A stretch of 64,000 bases of DNA, taken from Thermomonas sp. (GTDB taxonomy: Bacteria; Pseudomonadota; Gammaproteobacteria; Xanthomonadales; Xanthomonadaceae). The stretch is taken from the NCBI RefSeq assembly GCF_029945965.1, contig NZ_JAQSDO010000002.1, forward strand, positions 21,984 through 85,983, given 5' to 3'. A program made the position numbers and the translations under genes. This document shows, piece after piece, positions 60,237 through 64,000 of this stretch (positions are counted from its first letter, which is position 1; every line of letters starts with the position of its first letter). The notes below the pieces were generated by a model that was not told where the DNA came from, did no database searches, and saw only the letters and a list, made by a program, of their open reading frames with translations.

Positions 60237-61013
60237 ATGCCGCTGCTGTATGAAGTGCGTGAAGGCGTAGCCATCATCACGCTGAACCGCCCCGAGGCGA
60301 TGAACTCGATCGACCCGGAGACCCGGGCCGAGCTGCGCGCAGCCTGGCAGCGCGTCGCCGAGGACGACGCGGTGCGCTGCGTGGTCCTGACCGGCGCCGG
60401 CGAGAAGGCCTTCTGCACCGGGTCCGACCTCAAGAAGACCATGCCGCCAAAGGAAAGCTTTGCCCAGCTCACCTTCGGCCAGGCACAACCCGGTCACCTG
60501 CTGGCCGGCATGGAGATGGACAAGCCGATCATCGGCGCCGTCAACGGCTACGCCATGGGCGGCGGCATGGAGCTGGCGCTGGCCTGCGACGTGCGCATCG
60601 CCTCCGAGAACGCGCACTTCGCGCTGTCCGAGGTGCGCATCGGCAGCATCCCCGGCGCCGGCGGCACCCAGCACCTGCCGCGGCTGATCGGCCGCTCCGA
60701 CGCCATGCTGATGCTGCTGACCGGCGACCGCGTTGACGCCCAGGAGGCGCTCCGCACCGGGCTGGTCAGCAAAGTGGTCCCGGCGGCACAACTGCTGGAA
60801 ACGGCACTGGCCATTGCCGCCCGCATCGCCCTGAACGCACCACTGTCGGTGCGCGCCGTCAAGCGCCTGGTGCGCGAAGGTTCGGCCATGCCGCTGGACC
60901 GCGCGCTGGCGCTTGAGAGCTACGTGTTCGGCCTGCTGCGCGACACCGAAGACCGCATCGAAGGCCGCCGTGCCTTCCAGGAAAAGCGTCCCCCGGTCTA
61001 CCACGGCCGCTGA
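60237..61013 (+). CDS. enoyl-CoA hydratase/isomerase family protein
   Basis: A 258-residue crotonase with complete active site: CTGSDLK oxyanion loop, AVNGYAMGGGMELALACDVR with Glu112, and FALSEVRIGSIPGAGGTQHL with Glu132. Both glutamates expected for hydratase activity are present, unlike the crotonase at 4231. Likely hydrates the enoyl-CoA made by the acyl-CoA dehydrogenase at 50209. GGA-type ribosome site precedes the ATG. Confidence 0.93.
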   Translation: MPLLYEVREGVAIITLNRPEAMNSIDPETRAELRAAWQRVAEDDAVRCVVLTGAGEKAFCTGSDLKKTMPPKESFAQLTFGQAQPGHLLAGMEMDKPIIGAVNGYAMGGGMELALACDVRIASENAHFALSEVRIGSIPGAGGTQHLPRLIGRSDAMLMLLTGDRVDAQEALRTGLVSKVVPAAQLLETALAIAARIALNAPLSVRAVKRLVREGSAMPLDRALALESYVFGLLRDTEDRIEGRRAFQEKRPPVYHGR

Positions 61014-61032
61014 AAGCAAAAAGGAACAAACG

Positions 61033-62178
61033 ATGAACTCACTCAAGGACAAGATCGCCATCGTCGGCGTCGGCGCCACCAGGCAGGGCAAGCTGCCAGG
61101 CTCCACCCCCGTCACGCTCGGCACCGAGGCTTTCAAGCTCGCGCTCGAAGACAGCGGCCTGCACAAGGGCCAGATCGACGGCCTGCTGACGATGCCGGGA
61201 ACCACCTCGCCGGAAGGATCGCTCAACTACCTGCGCATGGGCGAGACGCTGGGCATCGACCCCAAGTACACCGGCAGCATGACCATGGGCGGCGGCACTT
61301 GCGGCGCGCTGATCCAGAACGCCGCGATGGCCATCGAATCAGGCATGGCCGACTACGTGGCCTGCGTCTTCGCGGACACCGCCCGCACCGGCAACTACCG
61401 TTTCGGCCGCGCATCTGGCTGGGGCGATTCCTGGGGCATCTGGGGGATGTTCGGCGCCGCCGCCAACAGCGCCATGGCCGCCAGCCGCCACATGGCGCTG
61501 TACGGCACCACCAGCCGCCACCTGGGCAACGTCGCCGTGGCCTGCCGCAAGCACGCCTCGATGAACCCCAACGCCGTCATGCGCGACCGCTTCACGATCG
61601 AAGACCACCAGGCCTCACGCATGGTCGTCGAGCCTTTCCACCTGCTCGATTGCTGCCTGATCAGCGACGGCGGCGTCTCCATCATCCTGACTTCGGCCGA
61701 ACGGGCGAAGGACCTGAAGCAAAAGCCCGTTCTGATCTCCGGGATGGGCCAGGCGTACACGACGCAAAACATGGAGCGTGAGGACTGGTGGTACGTGCCG
61801 CACCAGAAGGACGCGTTAGCCCGTGCCTACAAGATGGCCGGCGTGGGCCCGAAGGACATCGACGTCGCCCAGCTCTATGACAACTTCACGATGAGCGTGA
61901 TCCTCTGGCTGGAGCACGCGGGCTTCTGCGGCGTTGGCGAGGGCGGCCCCTTCACCGAAGGCGGCCGGATCGAACTGGGCGGCCAGTTGCCGATCAACAC
62001 CGCGGGCGGCAACCTGTCGGAGTCTTACATGGAAGGCTGGCTGCATGCCGTCGAGGGCGTGCGCCAGATTCGCGGCCAGGGCGGCGAGCGTCAGGTGAAG
62101 GAAGCGCAGACCTGCCTGGTGACGGGGCGCGGCATGACGCTGAACTGCTCCAACGCGATGATCCTGCGAGCTGCCTGA
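61033..62178 (+). CDS. thiolase-like (SCP-x/Ltp2-type) protein
   Basis: A 381-residue thiolase-fold protein. Cys90 in TMGGGTCGALIQNA fits the nucleophilic cysteine, but the His loop reads NTAGGNLSESYMEG, alanine where thiolases have histidine. It is followed by a DUF35 zinc-ribbon/OB-fold gene; such pairs include benzylsuccinate-pathway BbsB/BbsA thiolase and the Ltp2/ChsH2 retro-aldolase. So it is either a CoA thiolase or a C-C lyase acting on a branched acyl-CoA. Start chosen at 61033 with AAGGA upstream; the frame before it lies in the hydratase gene. Confidence 0.88.
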   Translation: MNSLKDKIAIVGVGATRQGKLPGSTPVTLGTEAFKLALEDSGLHKGQIDGLLTMPGTTSPEGSLNYLRMGETLGIDPKYTGSMTMGGGTCGALIQNAAMAIESGMADYVACVFADTARTGNYRFGRASGWGDSWGIWGMFGAAANSAMAASRHMALYGTTSRHLGNVAVACRKHASMNPNAVMRDRFTIEDHQASRMVVEPFHLLDCCLISDGGVSIILTSAERAKDLKQKPVLISGMGQAYTTQNMEREDWWYVPHQKDALARAYKMAGVGPKDIDVAQLYDNFTMSVILWLEHAGFCGVGEGGPFTEGGRIELGGQLPINTAGGNLSESYMEGWLHAVEGVRQIRGQGGERQVKEAQTCLVTGRGMTLNCSNAMILRAA

Positions 62179-62187
62179 GGAACCACA

Positions 62188-62607
62188 ATGACCGAAGCCA
62201 TGACCTACGACAAGCCGCTGCCCTCGTTCGACGACGCTAACCGCCCGTTCTGGAGCGCCGCCCGCGAGGGCCGCCTGGTGCTGCAGCACTGCGGCGATTG
62301 CGGCAAGCCGCGTTACCCGATCAATCATGTCTGCCCGCATTGCCTGTGCGAAAAATTCGAGTGGAAGGCGGTGTCCGGCCGCGGCACGGTGCATTCCAGC
62401 ATCGTGTTCCACCAGGTCTACAACCAGGCCTTCGCCCAGGACGTCCCGTACAACGTCTCGCTGATCCAGCTGGCCGAAGGGCCGCGCATGATCAGCAACG
62501 TGGTCGGCGTGCCGCCGTCCGACGTCAAGGTCGGCGAACACGTGCAGGTGATGTTCGACCCGGTAACGCCGGAAGTCTCGATCCCGCGCTTCCAGCGCGC
62601 CAGCTGA
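62188..62607 (+). CDS. DUF35 zinc-ribbon/OB-fold protein, partner of the thiolase-like protein
   Basis: A 139-residue protein: PFWSAAREGRLVLQHCGDCG and KPRYPINHVCPHC give a Cys4 zinc ribbon (Cys35, Cys38, Cys49, Cys52), followed by an OB-fold (GRGTVHSSIVFHQVYN, VGEHVQVMFDPV). Such proteins bind acyl-CoA and form complexes with thiolase-like subunits, as BbsA does with BbsB. Nine bases after the thiolase-like gene, so co-translated. Confidence 0.92.
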   Translation: MTEAMTYDKPLPSFDDANRPFWSAAREGRLVLQHCGDCGKPRYPINHVCPHCLCEKFEWKAVSGRGTVHSSIVFHQVYNQAFAQDVPYNVSLIQLAEGPRMISNVVGVPPSDVKVGEHVQVMFDPVTPEVSIPRFQRAS

Positions 62608-62616
62608 GGCGACGCC

Positions 62617-63765
62617 ATGCGTGACGACCTGCCCTTCGTCCTGATGCGCGGCGGCACCAGCAAGGGTGTCTTCCTGCGCGCCGAGGACCTGCCGACGGAC
62701 CGCGGCGCGCTGACCAAGGTCCTGCTGGACCTGTTCGGCAGCCCCGACCGTCGCCAGATCGACGGCCTCGGCGGCGCCGACAAGCTGACCAGCAAGGCGG
62801 CCATCATCGGCAAGCCGGTGCGCGAAGGCACCGACGTGACCTACCTGTTCGGACAGGTCGGCACGGTGCGGGCGGAGGTCGACTACAACCTGAACTGCGG
62901 CAACCTCACGGCCGCGGTCGGGGTCTACGCCATCCAGGAGGGCATGGTCGCCCCGGTAGAAGGCATCACGCTGGTGCGGGTGCACAACGTCAATACCGAC
63001 CGCGTGATTGGCGTCGAAGTGCCGGTGCAGGGCGGCAAGCCCGTGTGGCGCGGCGACTTTGCCATCGGCGGTGTGCCCGGCACCGGCGCTGCGATCTCGC
63101 TGGACTTCTCGCAGGCAATCGGCGCCATCACCGGCAAGCTGCTGCCCACTGGAAATGCAGTCGACATGATGGACGTTCCTGGCGTCGGCTCGGTGGAGCT
63201 GTCGGTGGTGGATGGCGCCAACATGGCAATCTACGTGCACCACAGCGCGTTGCGCATGACGGGCATCGAGTCGCCGGAGGAGATCGATGGCGACACCGAC
63301 CTCAAGACCCGGATGGATGCGATTCGCCGAATCGTGGCCTACAGCTGCGGCCTGCGCGAATACTGGGATGCGCGGCAGGCGCCATCGACGCCGATGCTGA
63401 TCGTGCTGGCGGAACCGGCTGACTACCGCACCTGCACGCAGGGCGACCTGGTGGCCGCGGGGGATCTCGACCTGGTGGTTCGCCAGTACGCCTCCGGCTC
63501 TGCCAGCAAGACCCTGGCCGGGACCTTGACCGCCACCACCGGCATCGCCTGCCGCGTGCCCGGCACCTTGCCTCATCGCATCATGGCGGCCGTCCGGGGC
63601 AACCCGGAGCGCCCGCTGGCTTTCGGCCATCCGTCCGGGGTGATCTACGTGGAGGCCGATGCCAACTGCCGCGCCGGCGCGCCGCCTCAGGTCCGGCGGC
63701 TGGCAGTGCAGCGAACCGCGCGGCGGCTCGCGGAGGGGCGGGCCTTCCTCAAGGAAGCCTTCTAG
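62617..63765 (+). CDS. PrpF family isomerase (2-methylaconitate/oxalomesaconate type)
   Basis: A 382-residue protein with the PrpF motifs MRGGTSKGVFLRAEDLP (residues 10-26), DGLGGADKLTSKAAIIG and DYNLNCGNLTAAVGVYA. The family moves a double bond in cis-aconitate-like acids (2-methylaconitate isomerase, 4-oxalomesaconate tautomerase GalD). Its TAG stop (63763-63765) is part of the CTAG next to an IS701-family end, so the original C-terminus may have been slightly longer. Nine bases after the DUF35 gene; last enzyme of the island. Confidence 0.88.
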   Translation: MRDDLPFVLMRGGTSKGVFLRAEDLPTDRGALTKVLLDLFGSPDRRQIDGLGGADKLTSKAAIIGKPVREGTDVTYLFGQVGTVRAEVDYNLNCGNLTAAVGVYAIQEGMVAPVEGITLVRVHNVNTDRVIGVEVPVQGGKPVWRGDFAIGGVPGTGAAISLDFSQAIGAITGKLLPTGNAVDMMDVPGVGSVELSVVDGANMAIYVHHSALRMTGIESPEEIDGDTDLKTRMDAIRRIVAYSCGLREYWDARQAPSTPMLIVLAEPADYRTCTQGDLVAAGDLDLVVRQYASGSASKTLAGTLTATTGIACRVPGTLPHRIMAAVRGNPERPLAFGHPSGVIYVEADANCRAGAPPQVRRLAVQRTARRLAEGRAFLKEAF

Positions 63766-63925
63766 TCTTACTGTGTCACAGACGTAAACGCAGATTTATC
63801 GAGTTGCAGTGCGGACAGTGCCCCAGGACGCTTGCGAGTGCGACGCCCAGTTGGAGGCGCAACGTTGTGATGGAGTTTGCCACGTGACGTTGCGCGCGCT
63901 GGGCTGCCCCGAGGGACATAATCTT
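63766..63925 (-). mobile_element. IS701-family 3'-end remnant
   Basis: Starts TCTTACTGTGTCACA, the same terminus as the element at 44668-46139, next to CTAG. On the minus strand it encodes AAQRAQRHVANSITTLRLQL and ALGHCPHCN-like sequence (VLGHCPHCN), the C-terminus of an IS701 transposase. Only about 160 bases remain before an IS6 end. The reading frame here lacks the shift seen in the other copy. Confidence 0.85.
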
Positions 63926-64000
63926 GGTTCTATCGCAATAAGCGTAACCGACAATCCAGCTCATGCTTGATTTCCGCAAGAGTTCGATTATTGACGCCTT
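63926..64000 (+). mobile_element. IS6-family element, left end (cut by window edge)
   Basis: GGTTCTATCGCAATAAGCGT at 63926 is the terminal repeat, and the transposase start MLDFRKSSIIDA (ATG 63963) runs off the window. It is almost identical to the fragment ending at 50126 but points the other way, so the two face outward from the island. Confidence 0.88.

Noticed and set aside
58950..61226. Minus-strand open frame of more than 700 codons
   Set aside because: It lies opposite the MmgE/PrpD and hydratase genes, both with clear catalytic motifs; the antisense product shows no family features.
1..64000. CRISPR array, rRNA operon or prophage
   Set aside because: No regularly spaced direct repeats, no rRNA-like stretches and no phage structural genes were seen on either strand.

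Overview
The window looks like an accessory, catabolism-rich stretch of a Burkholderiales (beta-proteobacterial) genome. The evidence is the set of transport families (two TRAP systems, two orphan Bug/TctC receptors, one Liv-type ABC system), the many CoA-ester enzymes, the high G+C content and the mix of insertion sequences (IS66, IS6, IS4, IS701 and IS3 types). I see no rRNA, tRNA or CRISPR array.

Layout. (1) 1-9054, minus: an acid-degradation operon with a class III CoA-transferase, three acyl-CoA dehydrogenases (one cut by the left edge), an alpha-methylacyl-CoA racemase-like protein, a MaoC dehydratase, an enoyl-CoA hydratase and a TRAP transporter, diverging from an MFS transporter and IclR regulator (9242-11258). 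(2) 11402-14816: an IS66 element with a perfect 8-bp target duplication, inserted in the end of a decayed IS3 element that abuts an oppositely oriented IS3 fragment. (3) 14958-16378: a DEDDh-type exonuclease, a decayed DUF1778/GNAT toxin-antitoxin pair and a small membrane protein. (4) 16769-25733: an acid-sugar-like cluster on both sides of a candidate GntR operator: TRAP transporter, 2-hydroxyacid dehydrogenase, FadR-type regulator, acetoacetate-decarboxylase-family protein, two SDRs, a mandelate-racemase-type dehydratase and a fumarylacetoacetase-family hydrolase. (5) 25752-26800: an IS6 element, an IS66 end and the tail of a conjugative relaxase.

(6) 26874-43160 is the most coherent block. 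A minus-strand operon (RidA, DadA-type D-amino-acid dehydrogenase, Asp/Glu-racemase family protein, Liv transporter, DHDPS-family enzyme, GntR regulator) diverges from a plus-strand operon resembling the levulinate lvaA/lvaB/lvaD/lvaC genes followed by a fused 2-oxoacid:ferredoxin oxidoreductase. A thiolase gene that came next survives only as its first 15 codons before an IS6 end. The nonamer TGTCGGCAC occurs in front of the regulator and twice in the divergent promoter. I infer one co-regulated route: amino acid uptake, oxidation to a 2-oxoacid, oxidative decarboxylation to an acyl-CoA, then phosphorylation-dependent removal of a hydroxyl group and beta-oxidation.

(7) 43161-50126: nested insertion sequences (an IS6 remnant split by an IS4-family element with a 9-bp duplication, then an IS701-family element), a WYL-domain regulator resembling phage-defence repressors whose coupled downstream gene is cut after 20 codons by a second IS66, and an IS6 fragment. 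(8) 50127-63925: a very G+C-rich catabolic island bracketed by outward-facing, near-identical IS6 ends: acyl-CoA dehydrogenase, IclR regulator, DUF2889 protein, two Bug receptors, an Fe-ADH-family protein lacking its metal ligands, two CaiB-type CoA-transferases, MmgE/PrpD, enoyl-CoA hydratase, thiolase-like protein with a DUF35 partner, and a PrpF-type isomerase. Both divergent promoters in the island carry GTCCA(T/C)AT(G/A)-type inverted repeats, suggesting joint control by the IclR protein.
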